NCBI GenBank assembly: GCA_027313505.1
Contig: DAHVDN010000034.1
Location: forward strand, 1 to 32,015
DNA: 32,015 nt
Direction: 5' to 3'
From: Candidatus Dormiibacterota bacterium
GTDB taxonomy: Bacteria > Chloroflexota > Dormibacteria > Aeolococcales > Bog-877
Of this stretch, positions 23,966 through 30,662 are shown in pieces (position 1 is the stretch's first letter; each line of letters begins with the position of its first letter). The notes below the pieces were generated by a model. That model did not search any database. It saw nothing but the letters and a program-made list of their open reading frames with translations, and had not been told where the DNA came from. The translations under genes and the position numbers were made by a program.

Positions 23966-24721
23966 ATGACGTCCCTCAGCTTCACGACCAGCCGCGCGAT
24001 CTATGACGATGCCCAGATTGCGTATCGTGATCCAACCCACCCATGTCACGTGTTCGCCGATCTACAGCCGGCTGTCGGCCCTCTCGACGATGAAGAATGG
24101 ATCCTCCCGATCCCCTTTCTGGGGACCAGTGCGAATCAAAAGGTCGTGTTTCTGGGGCTGAACCCCAGCTACTCGAAGGGCGATCCAGACCCACGCATTG
24201 GCTGCTCCTATGAGGAGTGGGACCGCTGGGCCCGGGACTACTTCCAAGCCACGCCGCAGCCATGGCCTGAGCTCTATGAAAGGTACCAGCGCATCGGAGA
24301 GGCAGCCTTCGGGCCCACCTTTGAACTGGGGCGCGATGCCATCGTCTTGGAGTGCATCCGCTTCCGCAGCGCGGCCGGAGAAGGGACTACTGGACGCGAA
24401 TCGACCTCCGTCTGGGAACACGAGATGCCCATCACCAAGCAGCTCATCGAGGAAATCCGTCCCTCTGTGATTGTGACCATCGGGACCTCCCCGTTCGGAG
24501 CGGTTCGCGGGATGTTCCCCAATCTGGAGCCGCGGCTGACGGGGGGCGTCCGCCTTCGCAGATACGAGTTCCAGGTGTTCAGGACCGACTCATCTTGGGG
24601 ACCGGTGGCGGTGATCCCGAGCCGACATCTAACGGGAGTCTGGGGAGACCCGACAGTTCCGATTGCCCGGCTCGGCGCCGCCATTCGGCAGGCAGTCAGC
24701 GATCGCGACCGGGTTGGATAG
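23966..24721 (+). CDS. Uracil-DNA glycosylase-fold protein
   Basis: A 251-residue protein with the skeleton of the UDG superfamily. VVFLGLNPSYS (60-70) corresponds to motif A (GLNPS in place of the usual G-x-x-P-G). LIEEIRPSVIVTIGTSPF matches the central strand, and AVIPSRHLTG corresponds to the H-P-S loop. The mug-like and family 4/5 enzymes excise uracil or related bases. The substrate here cannot be deduced and some members are not glycosylases. It stands alone on the plus strand, with a small coding frame starting one base after its stop. A deaminase-family gene lies 760 bases downstream on the other strand. Confidence 0.65.
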   Translation: MTSLSFTTSRAIYDDAQIAYRDPTHPCHVFADLQPAVGPLDDEEWILPIPFLGTSANQKVVFLGLNPSYSKGDPDPRIGCSYEEWDRWARDYFQATPQPWPELYERYQRIGEAAFGPTFELGRDAIVLECIRFRSAAGEGTTGRESTSVWEHEMPITKQLIEEIRPSVIVTIGTSPFGAVRGMFPNLEPRLTGGVRLRRYEFQVFRTDSSWGPVAVIPSRHLTGVWGDPTVPIARLGAAIRQAVSDRDRVG

Positions 24722-24722
24722 A

Positions 24723-24962
24723 GTGGTCAAGCGCAGTCGCCGTACCTTGGCCACTACGCTCTTCGTCTACTCGGTTGCAGACGCTAACGACTGGAAATTC
24801 CTTGGCACCATTTCCAGGGAGTTGAATGGACACATCACCTGCGACCCCGAGTCTCTCTCTGGCTTGCTGAACCGGCCTAGGTTGATGGGCCTTGACCCAA
24901 TGATGTTTCTAGATGGCTGGAGCAACGGATACATTAGCATCACTCGCCGGCAAAGAGCGTGA
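24723..24962 (+). CDS. Small hypothetical protein
   Basis: A 79-residue frame that starts at a GTG one base after the stop of the UDG-like gene, so it could be translated by re-initiation. The sequence is protein-like (FVYSVADANDWKFLGTISRE, FLDGWSNGYISITRR), without arginine- or proline-rich bias, but matches no family I know. A competing minus-strand frame overlaps it (beginning in the repeat near 25105), so the call is tentative. Confidence 0.4.
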   Translation: MVKRSRRTLATTLFVYSVADANDWKFLGTISRELNGHITCDPESLSGLLNRPRLMGLDPMMFLDGWSNGYISITRRQRA

Positions 24963-25069
24963 CTCCCGCGCGCAACGCTGGCCGACGACCTCGGTTCAGC
25001 GCAATAGGTCATCTTGTCGCTGCGGAGAGTCTCACCCATGTTTGTGGCTCGATTCCCAGCCACGATCGG

Positions 25070-25195
25070 GGTACTCGATAGATCATTGGTGATCTCAAAC
25101 TTCAACCCCCGGGAAGAGTTCGTCGACGCCTACCCCTCCCAAGCTTTCCGCTGGCATATAGGGGGTCTGGCTGCCGGAGCCGACGCGAGGCTGCT
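25070..25195 (-). repeat. Dispersed repeat, copy 2
   Basis: Counterpart of 22440-22560 in the same orientation. The shared core around CCCGGGA and GACGCC is the best preserved part. On the minus strand a frame starts at a TTG here with LKFEITNDL, parallel to the other copy. Confidence 0.45.
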
Positions 25196-25480
25196 CGGCC
25201 GCCTGCCCAAGCTCTTGATAACGACAGTTATCGACGCCTACAGCACTCTGCAGGCCTAAGATGGACTCCTGAGGCGAGGAGGCGAGCGTGAGGGCCATCA
25301 GTGTCCGACAACCGGGCCAGGACCCTCATAGGTGTCGGCCAGTGAACGGGGTACACGTCACACTGACCTGTACCCCAAAAACTGACCCAGCCAGATGAGA
25401 GCCTGGCTCCAGCAGCAGGAGGCGCATCCCCTTAGTACTGCGCATAATTGTGCCAGTAGCCGACGCGGGGGGGTGGTGGG

Positions 25481-26209
25481 TCAGACTGCCTTGGACCTGG
25501 GGCTCAGTCCTCTCAGTCGGGGCCACAAGTACGCGAAGGCATCCTCTACTTCCATGGCCGCGAGCATCGGCATCACTCCGTCGGCTTTCAGCTCTCGGAC
25601 CAGGTCGAGGCTCTCCGCCTCGCCATTCGCCCTCAAGAACTCTTGCACTGCAGGGCCATGGTCCCAGAAGCGCGAGATTAGGTTACCGAACCCACCCACC
25701 TCATCATCGCGCGGGCCGATCATTTTCACCTGGGTGCGAGCCGCCTCGCGCCGCGACAGCGGGCTGAAGTCATGACACCCGTCCCAGAGAGGGTCCGCGC
25801 CCGCGAAACGAACGGAGGCTACCGGCCCCAGACGGACAACCGCTGAGCATTGCAGGCAAGGCTCGAGCGTAGTCGTGAGGACAAGTTCTTTCCGGCTGCC
25901 AAACGTGAGCCGGGCCACCACATTCGCTTCGGCGTGGGCCAATGAAGAGCCGAAGACCTCGCCCAGGGGAGCGTGGCCGTCGACAACGCGGTTGCGGGCT
26001 GCGTGGACGACCGCCCCGGCGGGAGTCGTCGCGCAAGCGCCGACAGCGATGTTACCGGTGCGGAATGCCTCCCAAGCTTGGCGGAAAGCCTCCTGCCAGG
26101 CGTTGTCCAGCCCCGACCACACTGCATTGGGGCTGGTTTGTTGCGCCTCGTGCCCAGGATGCTCGTCGAACACAGGGTGAGACGCTACCACTTTCAAGGT
26201 TGCGAACAC
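25481..26209 (-). CDS. Cytidine/deoxycytidylate deaminase-family protein
   Basis: A 242-residue protein with the zinc site of the cytidine deaminase superfamily: HAEANVVARL (H92, E94) and TTLEPCLQCSAVV (P117, C118, C121). It resembles dCMP/guanine deaminases and TadA-like enzymes. Residues 35-90 carry GNIAVGACATTPAGAVV and SSLAHAEAN, in the usual order. The C-terminal 100 residues (FLRANGEAESLDLVRELKADG) are extra and of unknown role. The start is uncertain: the frame is open further upstream, but that part overlaps an IS256 fragment in another frame. GTG at 26209, just after those remnants, was taken. The substrate cannot be named from sequence alone. Confidence 0.72.
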   Translation of the reverse strand: MFATLKVVASHPVFDEHPGHEAQQTSPNAVWSGLDNAWQEAFRQAWEAFRTGNIAVGACATTPAGAVVHAARNRVVDGHAPLGEVFGSSLAHAEANVVARLTFGSRKELVLTTTLEPCLQCSAVVRLGPVASVRFAGADPLWDGCHDFSPLSRREAARTQVKMIGPRDDEVGGFGNLISRFWDHGPAVQEFLRANGEAESLDLVRELKADGVMPMLAAMEVEDAFAYLWPRLRGLSPRSKAV

Positions 26210-26294
26210 CGCACCTTGCCAACTAAAGCTGGCAGGCGGGGAGTCAAGTCGCCTTGATCGGTGGAAATTAGGGAGGGGGAGTGGGGGCCGGTCA

Positions 26295-26440
26295 TCAGGC
26301 AGCCAGTCCTGCGGTGAGGGGGTTGGTGAGGAGTTGCCGACCGTCGCCTGAGAGGAGGGCCAGGGAGGCCTGGGAGAAGTGGCGCTTGCCGTCCTGCCAC
26401 TCGTCGTGCTGCTCTTGGAGAACTGCGGTGGCCGGGCGAG
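26295..26440 (-). pseudogene. IS256-family (Mutator) transposase C-terminal fragment
   Basis: On the minus strand the frame ending at the TGA at 26295 reads AVLQEQHDEWQDGKRHFSQA and closes with LTNPLTAGLAA. This is the ending of IS256-family transposases, whose last helix has the E-Q-x-D-E-W pattern. Only about 48 residues remain. The catalytic DDE domain is absent, so it is a dead remnant, and it shows that a second IS type once sat here. Confidence 0.6.
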
Positions 26441-26636
26441 CAGGGAGTCGGAGTTGGGGAAAATCCCCACTGTGTCCGCGGACCAGGCTTAGGCCGGGCG
26501 CTCTACTTCACAAGGTTGTCAAAACGCGGTGAACCAGTTGGCGAGGGCCCGATTGCGAAGACGAGGCCTAGGGCACCGATTGGCAGCACTGGCACCTCAC
26601 CGACCACGGGGACTACTTGGAGAAGTTCACGCCAGG

Positions 26637-26661
26637 CCCTTAGCTGCCGATAAGGAGCCTT
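26637..26661 (+). repeat. 25-base exact direct repeat, copy 2
   Basis: Identical to 22578-22602 and in the same orientation. The two copies lie 4059 bases apart and bracket the UDG-like gene, the deaminase and the IS256 fragment. Confidence 0.65.
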
Positions 26662-26713
26662 GGGGGTATCCATCTTGACGGAGCGACCCCGGGTCAGAGG
26701 GCTATAGACCGAA

Positions 26714-27051
26714 CTATGGAGCCGGATCCGTGGCCACAAGCTCTACTTCGAAGCCGTCAGTGTTCTCGGGGTAGGCGGCGTAGTGCCCGGGACCGCCCGC
26801 GAACGGATGTCGATCAGGAAACAGGAGACGCCAGCCGTGGTGGTCGGCTTCGGCGGTGAGGTCGTCCACCTCGGCACGACTTCCAGCGTGGAAGGCGAGA
26901 TGGTTCGGGCCCGGACGATTCCGCTCGTGAGAAGTGCCGCTCAACGCAGGTGATTGGTCGACCACGATTTACGTCGAGCCGAGGCACCAGCTTCGTCCGC
27001 CGGACCAATCCTGGAAGGGTGTGTACCCAAACGCGCCAAGGAGCCGGCCCG
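26714..27051 (-). pseudogene. Decayed VOC (glyoxalase/bleomycin resistance) gene
   Basis: Reading the minus strand from about 27050, one frame gives AGRLLGAFGYTPFQDWSGG, then RSWCLGST, a TAA stop at 26969-26971 where homologues have Tyr, then IVVDQSPALSG, NHLAFHAG, WRLLFPDRHPFAGGPGHYAA and FEVELVA to the TGA at 26714. This is a complete VOC domain body broken by one nonsense codon. The N-terminal start is also not readable (an upstream TGA breaks it). The GTG at 26965 leaves only the second half. Confidence 0.72.
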
Positions 27052-27139
27052 CTCAGGTGATCGGGAAGGCAACTGCGCATTGCTCGAACTCCACCCGGGC
27101 ACGGTGCAGCTGTGGACGCTGGGCGGCTGGTTGCCGGCA

Positions 27140-27375
27140 AGGCTGCGGGCGATGGAATCCTGCCATCGCTCGAGGAATGGACCGAAGTGGGCGGCGAAGT
27201 CCCGAAGCGCGAGACTCGCGTCGGGCGGTTGTGCCGTGAGGTCGTGGGTCACCCTCACCGTGGTGCCCTCCCTACGCTCGCCGGACGTCGTGCCCGAACA
27301 GCCGATAGACGCACAGCCCTCGCGGCACCACCACCGTCCATGTCGTGCGCCGCCCGGCATGCGTGGTCCTGAAGA
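27140..27375 (-). pseudogene. Possible decayed SRPBCC-type gene
   Basis: Two minus-strand pieces join only through a frameshift near 27275: THAGRRTTWTVVV and VYRLFGHDV in one frame, then REGTTVRVTHDLTAQ and FGPFLERWQDSIARSL in the next. The order and spacing resemble the second half of an SRPBCC/polyketide-cyclase domain (a basic strand followed by the closing long helix). The start is not visible. It lies between two VOC genes of the same strand. Low confidence. Confidence 0.3.
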
Positions 27376-27393
27376 CCGTGCCGGGCCGCTCCG

Positions 27394-27807
27394 TCAGGGC
27401 CCCTGGTAATCGACCTCGAGCAGCCGGAACACTTGGCCACCCGGGGCGCTGAAATAAGCGTGCTGGCTGCCTCGATGTCGGAACTCAGGGATGCCGGCTT
27501 GACGGAGTCGCTCCTGGCATCCAGCGAGGTTCCTGGTGCGGAATTCGATCCAGGCGCCCCGAAAGGCGTGCTCGTCGTCCACCGCGGAAGGCGGGACCTC
27601 AGCCGGCGCCAGCTCGGTGAACTCGACGCTGAACGCGCTCCCGTCCTCAAAGCGTATGAGCATGACCGGATGGTCCAGTCCGAAGTCGAGTTCGACCAGT
27701 GAACACTCCAGGACCTCCTCGAAGAGCCGCCTAAATGGTTGGCGAGCGTGGGGCTGAGCGAAAATGTGCACGCGCGCACCAAGCCCGACAATCTCCAGAC
27801 CTGTCAT
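27394..27807 (-). CDS. VOC-family protein (glyoxalase/bleomycin resistance fold)
   Basis: A 137-residue protein with the paired beta-alpha-beta modules of the VOC superfamily. VGLGARVHIFAQ starts the first half, and AWIEFRTRNLAGCQERL, then the closing HAYFSAPGGQVFRLLEVDYQ, end the second. Metal-binding residues are not obvious: E132 in LLEVDY is a candidate ligand. VOC proteins act on aldehydes, thiol conjugates, antibiotics or aromatic compounds. It is the third gene of a minus-strand group that starts near 28532, with a 120-base gap before it, and is probably controlled by the HxlR gene. Confidence 0.8.
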   Translation of the reverse strand: MTGLEIVGLGARVHIFAQPHARQPFRRLFEEVLECSLVELDFGLDHPVMLIRFEDGSAFSVEFTELAPAEVPPSAVDDEHAFRGAWIEFRTRNLAGCQERLRQAGIPEFRHRGSQHAYFSAPGGQVFRLLEVDYQGP

Positions 27808-27927
27808 GACCGCTCCTTTGCTCGTCTCTTGCGTGGCCGAGCCGGGGCCGAGCCAGCTTGACCGCGGAAGACGGTGGCGCTGCTCGGCTACCCGGCCAGT
27901 GCAGGGTCCCTTGGTGGGGCGCCCACC

Positions 27928-28296
27928 TCAGCGCCCGCGAACGGTCGTTGCCTTGGTGAGCCCGACGACATGGTCCTCGGGGTCGCTGAAGAGCGCGATG
28001 CTCGGTCCGCCAGGAACGTCCAGGGGGCCCAACAGCCTCTGGCCGCCGAGGCCCTCGATCCTGTGCAGAGCCAAGGCCAAGTCATCGACCTCGATGTAGA
28101 CGGTCACCCGACTGGCGCCTCCGCCCTCCGCTGCGCTGCCGACACCACCGTCGATGCCGACTCCGGCTCCCGGGTGAACCATGGCGTAGGAGGGCCCGGC
28201 TGGCACAATCCCCCAATCAAATGCTTCCCGGTAGAACGCCTGCAGGCCCGCCGCGTCCTTCCCGACTATCTCGAAGTGAGTCACTGGGTTGCCCAT
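27928..28296 (-). CDS. VOC-family protein
   Basis: A 122-residue VOC protein. It opens MGNPVTHFEIVGKDAAGLQ and FYREAFDWGI, which is the start of many small VOC proteins of the YP_xx type. It closes GGPSIALFSDPEDHVVGL, where the family has the last metal ligand. H7, E9 and later residues are candidates for metal ligands. The ATG at 28296 overlaps the end of the membrane-protein gene by 16 bases, so they are coupled. It is likely part of a detoxification or resistance operon driven from the promoter at 28598-28570. The substrate is unknown. Confidence 0.85.
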   Translation of the reverse strand: MGNPVTHFEIVGKDAAGLQAFYREAFDWGIVPAGPSYAMVHPGAGVGIDGGVGSAAEGGGASRVTVYIEVDDLALALHRIEGLGGQRLLGPLDVPGGPSIALFSDPEDHVVGLTKATTVRGR

Positions 28297-28532
28297 GTCT
28301 GGATTCCTCCTTCAATCAACTGTGAGCTGGCGAGAACGGTCACCGACTGATCTGCCGGCACCTCGACCTGCGACACCCGGTGAGTCGCGACGACGAGCGC
28401 GGTGATCGAGCCCAGCAGCGAGATGCCGGCTGCCATCACCGGCGCATCCAGGGCGACCATGAAACCGGCCAGGCAGGTGAGCGCCAGGGCCAGGCCTTGC
28501 GGTGGCTTCATGGTCGGGAACGGGCTCTTCAC
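28281..28532 (-). CDS. Small membrane protein with two TM segments
   Basis: An 83-residue protein with two hydrophobic stretches (LALALTCLAGFMVAL and AAGISLLGSITALVVA) separated by a short polar turn, so it is probably an integral membrane protein. The start is a GTG at 28532 with an excellent AGGAGGTG five bases upstream; the longer frame from 28598 would extend into the promoter. The end overlaps the next VOC gene by 16 bases. It is the first gene of the minus-strand VOC operon. No family is recognised. Confidence 0.72.
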   Translation of the reverse strand: MKSPFPTMKPPQGLALALTCLAGFMVALDAPVMAAGISLLGSITALVVATHRVSQVEVPADQSVTVLASSQLIEGGIQTWATQ

Positions 28533-28569
28533 GGGAGCACCTCCTGGGTCCAATCTCCGATCGCTCTTG

Positions 28570-28598
28570 ATTCTAATGTGGGCACGTGACAAAGTCAA
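28570..28598 (-). promoter_or_regulatory. Promoter of the VOC/membrane-protein operon
   Basis: On the minus strand TTGACT (28598-28593) and TAGAAT (28575-28570) are separated by 17 bases, close to the sigma-70 consensus. The -35 falls inside the palindrome at 28583-28601, so a regulator bound there would block it. Confidence 0.7.
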
Positions 28599-28601
28599 GT
28601 G
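28583..28601. promoter_or_regulatory. Operator candidate for the HxlR-type regulator
   Basis: CACGTGACAAAGTCAAGTG is a near-perfect inverted repeat (arms CACGTGAC and GTCAAGTG, 7 of 8 paired, 3-base centre). It covers the -35 of the minus-strand operon and lies 41 bases before the GTG of the regulator. A plus-strand -10, TATGAT (28611-28616), sits just beside it with a -35-like GTGACA (28586-28591) inside the repeat. Both genes could thus be controlled from one site. Confidence 0.6.
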
Positions 28602-28642
28602 CTAACTGGATATGATCTTGCAGGTGTGTTAGGATTTTCAGC

Positions 28643-29335
28643 GTGCGGTCCTATGGAGAGTTCTGCGCTGTCGCCAAGGCCCTCGACGCGATCGGGGATC
28701 GTTGGGCCCTGCTGATCGTCCGCGAGCTCATGCTGGTCGGGGCCTGCCGTTACACGGACCTGCAACACGGCCTGCCGGGCGTCGCCACCAACCTCCTCGC
28801 CGATCGCCTCCGGCAGCTGGAAAAGGCCGGGGTGGTCAGCCGCGAACTGGCGCCACCTCCGATCGCGACAACGCTGTTCCGGCTGACTCCGCGAGGGCAG
28901 GATCTGCTGCCGGTGATTCGAGAGCTGGGGCGCTGGGGTGCTCCGCTGCTCAGTGAAGCGGGCGGCGATGAGGCCTTCCGCAGCTACTGGATCACCCTGC
29001 CCCTGGAGCTCTACTACTATGACCCCACGCCCGAGGGACCTCCGGTCACGATCGAGGTGCGCATGGGCGACGAGCCGATGCTGGTCGAGGCGGTCGACGG
29101 CAAGATCCGTGTGCGCCGGGGCAGCGCGAAAGATCCGGACGCCATCCTCACCGGGCCGCCGTGGCTCGTCTTAGGCCTGCTCAGCCGCCGTGTCGAGTTA
29201 CAGGACGCGCTCAAGCAGGGGGTGGACTTGCAGGGTGACGCCAAGGTCCTGAATCGCGTCAGATCGACCTCTGTGCCGGAGAGCCCGAGCGCACGGACTG
29301 CAGAGGCCCGACCAAAGGTCTCGCGGACCAAGTAG
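28643..29335 (+). CDS. HxlR-type regulator with C-terminal SCP2-like domain
   Basis: A 230-residue protein. Residues 1-100 are an HxlR winged helix: YGEFCAVAKALDAIGDRWAL, RELMLVGACRYTDL, then GVATNLLADRLRQLEKAGVV and FRLTPRGQDLLPV, each a family signature. Residues 115-205 resemble an SCP2/sterol-carrier-like sensor (PVTIEVRMGDEPMLVEAVDG, DAILTGPPWLVLGLL, LKQGVDLQGDAKVLNRV). Such fused proteins are common in actinobacteria. HxlR regulators usually respond to electrophiles or toxic compounds and control adjacent detoxification genes. Here it is divergent from the VOC operon with a shared palindrome. The start is a GTG at 28643 that has no strong ribosome binding site. Confidence 0.88.
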   Translation: MRSYGEFCAVAKALDAIGDRWALLIVRELMLVGACRYTDLQHGLPGVATNLLADRLRQLEKAGVVSRELAPPPIATTLFRLTPRGQDLLPVIRELGRWGAPLLSEAGGDEAFRSYWITLPLELYYYDPTPEGPPVTIEVRMGDEPMLVEAVDGKIRVRRGSAKDPDAILTGPPWLVLGLLSRRVELQDALKQGVDLQGDAKVLNRVRSTSVPESPSARTAEARPKVSRTK

Positions 29336-29358
29336 TCGGCCGTGCGATAAGCGTGCGC

Positions 29359-30530
29359 TCAGAGGTATCCATCTAGCCGGAGGAGGCCGAGGCGGCTGTC
29401 CTCCACGTGCGCCCGGACGATGAGCGCCCCTTGCTCGACAGGTCGCAAGGTTGGCGGTGAACGAGCCTGCGCCGATTGGTGGGATGGTGGGCGCCGGGCA
29501 GGACCGATCCTCGAGTCGTGCGCCGCAAGATGGTTAACTTTGGCGTCAAGCGCCCTGGACATCGCCTTTGGCCCCAGCCCACCGTGCCGATCTCCCAGGC
29601 GGGTGATGGGTCCTGGGCGGGAAGGGCGAAGCGGCGGTTGTGGCGGACCACGTGTTTGGCGAGGAGCACGTTGGCCGCCTCCAGGGTGGCCACGCCCTGA
29701 AGTCGCAGCTCACTGCAGAGGCGGTCCTGGAAGGTGCCCCAGAGGCGCTCGATGCGGCCCTTGGCCTGGGGTGAGCGGGCCAGGATGAGCTCCCCCTCGA
29801 GCTCGTCAAGGAGGCGCCCCATCTGAGTCGGGTCGCGTCGGCCGGCCAGCTGCTCCTCCAGGCTGGGCTCCTGTTTGCGGGTCCTCACGAAGATGCCGTG
29901 CCGATCGGAGTACATGGCCAGCGGCACGCCCTTGCCCACCACGACCTGGCGCAGCATCAGGAAGTACCCTTGGGCGTCTTCCTGCTCCCGGAAGGTCGCT
30001 CCGGGGACCTGCCCGGTGGCATCATCGATTCCGCCGACCAGGGTCATGTACGGGCCGCGGCCCTCCAGCCAATCGTGGCGGCTGCCGTCGACCTGTAACA
30101 GGATCCCTTCCTGGGCCATCCGGTCCCGACGGTGGTGGGCCCGGGCTGACCGCCTGGTCCTGGGGGCGGCCGCTCCGGCCTGGTGGAGCAGTCGGTGCAC
30201 TGTGAGCCGGGAGCGGAACATCCCTTCGCGCTCAGCGAGCATCTCGGTCAGGTGCTGCTGATTGAAGCCCACATAGGCACCGGTGGCCAGTTCCACCACT
30301 CTGCGTGCCACTCCGAGATCCACGGCGTTCACCGGACGCCGCCCTCGATTGCCGTGCACCAGGGCCTCGGCCCCCTCCTGGCGGTGCCGGACCCGAAGCC
30401 GTTGGAGCTGGCGCGGGCCCACTCCTAGCAGCAGAGCCGCCTGCTCCGGACTGACCACTCCAGCCTCCAGCTGATTCAGCACCAGTACTCGCCTCTGGTC
30501 ACCCAAGCTCAACGTGATCCTGTCCTTCAT
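29359..30530 (-). pseudogene. ISNCY-family transposase, frameshifted near its C-terminus
   Basis: An ISNCY-group (ISDol1-like) DDE transposase. It has an N-terminal helix-turn-helix (SPEQAALLLGVGPRQLQRLR, 27-46), then D148 (ILLQVDGSRHDW), D209 (MYSDRHGIF) and E261 (KGRIERLWGTF), so the catalytic core is complete. From about residue 318 (position 29565-29590) the frame changes to arginine- and proline-rich nonsense, while a neighbouring frame reads ALDAKVNHLAAHDSRI, where relatives have the conserved K-x-x-x-x-V-x-x-D-x-T region before the end. The gene therefore carries a frameshift and ends at 29359 in the second frame. The start is an ATG at 30530. It is probably inactive, unless the frameshift is a programmed one. 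Confidence 0.72.
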
Positions 30531-30535
30531 GACCG

Positions 30536-30580
30536 GACAGAATCGCTGAACTCTTAAGGGAGGTCAGAATCACTGAACTC
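30536..30580 (-). repeat. Two 18-base repeats at the ISNCY end
   Basis: On the minus strand GAGTTCAGTGATTCTGAC (30580-30563) and GAGTTCAGCGATTCTGTC (30553-30536) match in 16 of 18 positions, 27 bases apart. They are likely transposase binding sites at the element's right end. Confidence 0.6.
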
Positions 30581-30594
30581 CAACAGTGGTTGGG

Positions 30595-30617
30595 CCCGCT
30601 GTTGACAGGCCAGCGGG
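30595..30617. promoter_or_regulatory. Inverted repeat over the -35 of the DUF1326 operon
   Basis: CCCGCTG (30595-30601) and CAGCGGG (30611-30617) are perfect inverted arms around the -35 TTGACA. This is a candidate operator. A second, overlapping pair is CAACAG (30581-30586) and CTGTTG (30599-30604). Confidence 0.45.
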
Positions 30618-30630
30618 GGCGTGCTAAAAC
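30602..30630 (+). promoter_or_regulatory. Promoter of the DUF1326-DUF2182 operon
   Basis: TTGACA (30602-30607), then 17 bases, then TAAAAC (30625-30630): near-consensus sigma-70. The first gene begins at 30663 with GGAGGAA about 5 bases before it. Confidence 0.75.
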
Positions 30631-30662
30631 GTCTGGATCTATCTAGCGGAAGGAGGAACAGC

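Larger units (their letters stand above)
29359..30580 (-). mobile_element. ISNCY-type element, one end visible
   Basis: The block contains a DDE transposase gene and, beyond its start, two short repeats (30536-30580) that look like the terminal region. The other end, next to 29359, shows no matching repeat, and the HxlR stop codon is only 23 bases away, so the element has probably lost its left end. It divides the HxlR/VOC region from the DUF1326 operon. Confidence 0.6.

Noticed and set aside
25395-25775. Plus-strand frame over the deaminase end
   Set aside because: It is antisense to the deaminase catalytic region and has no independent support.
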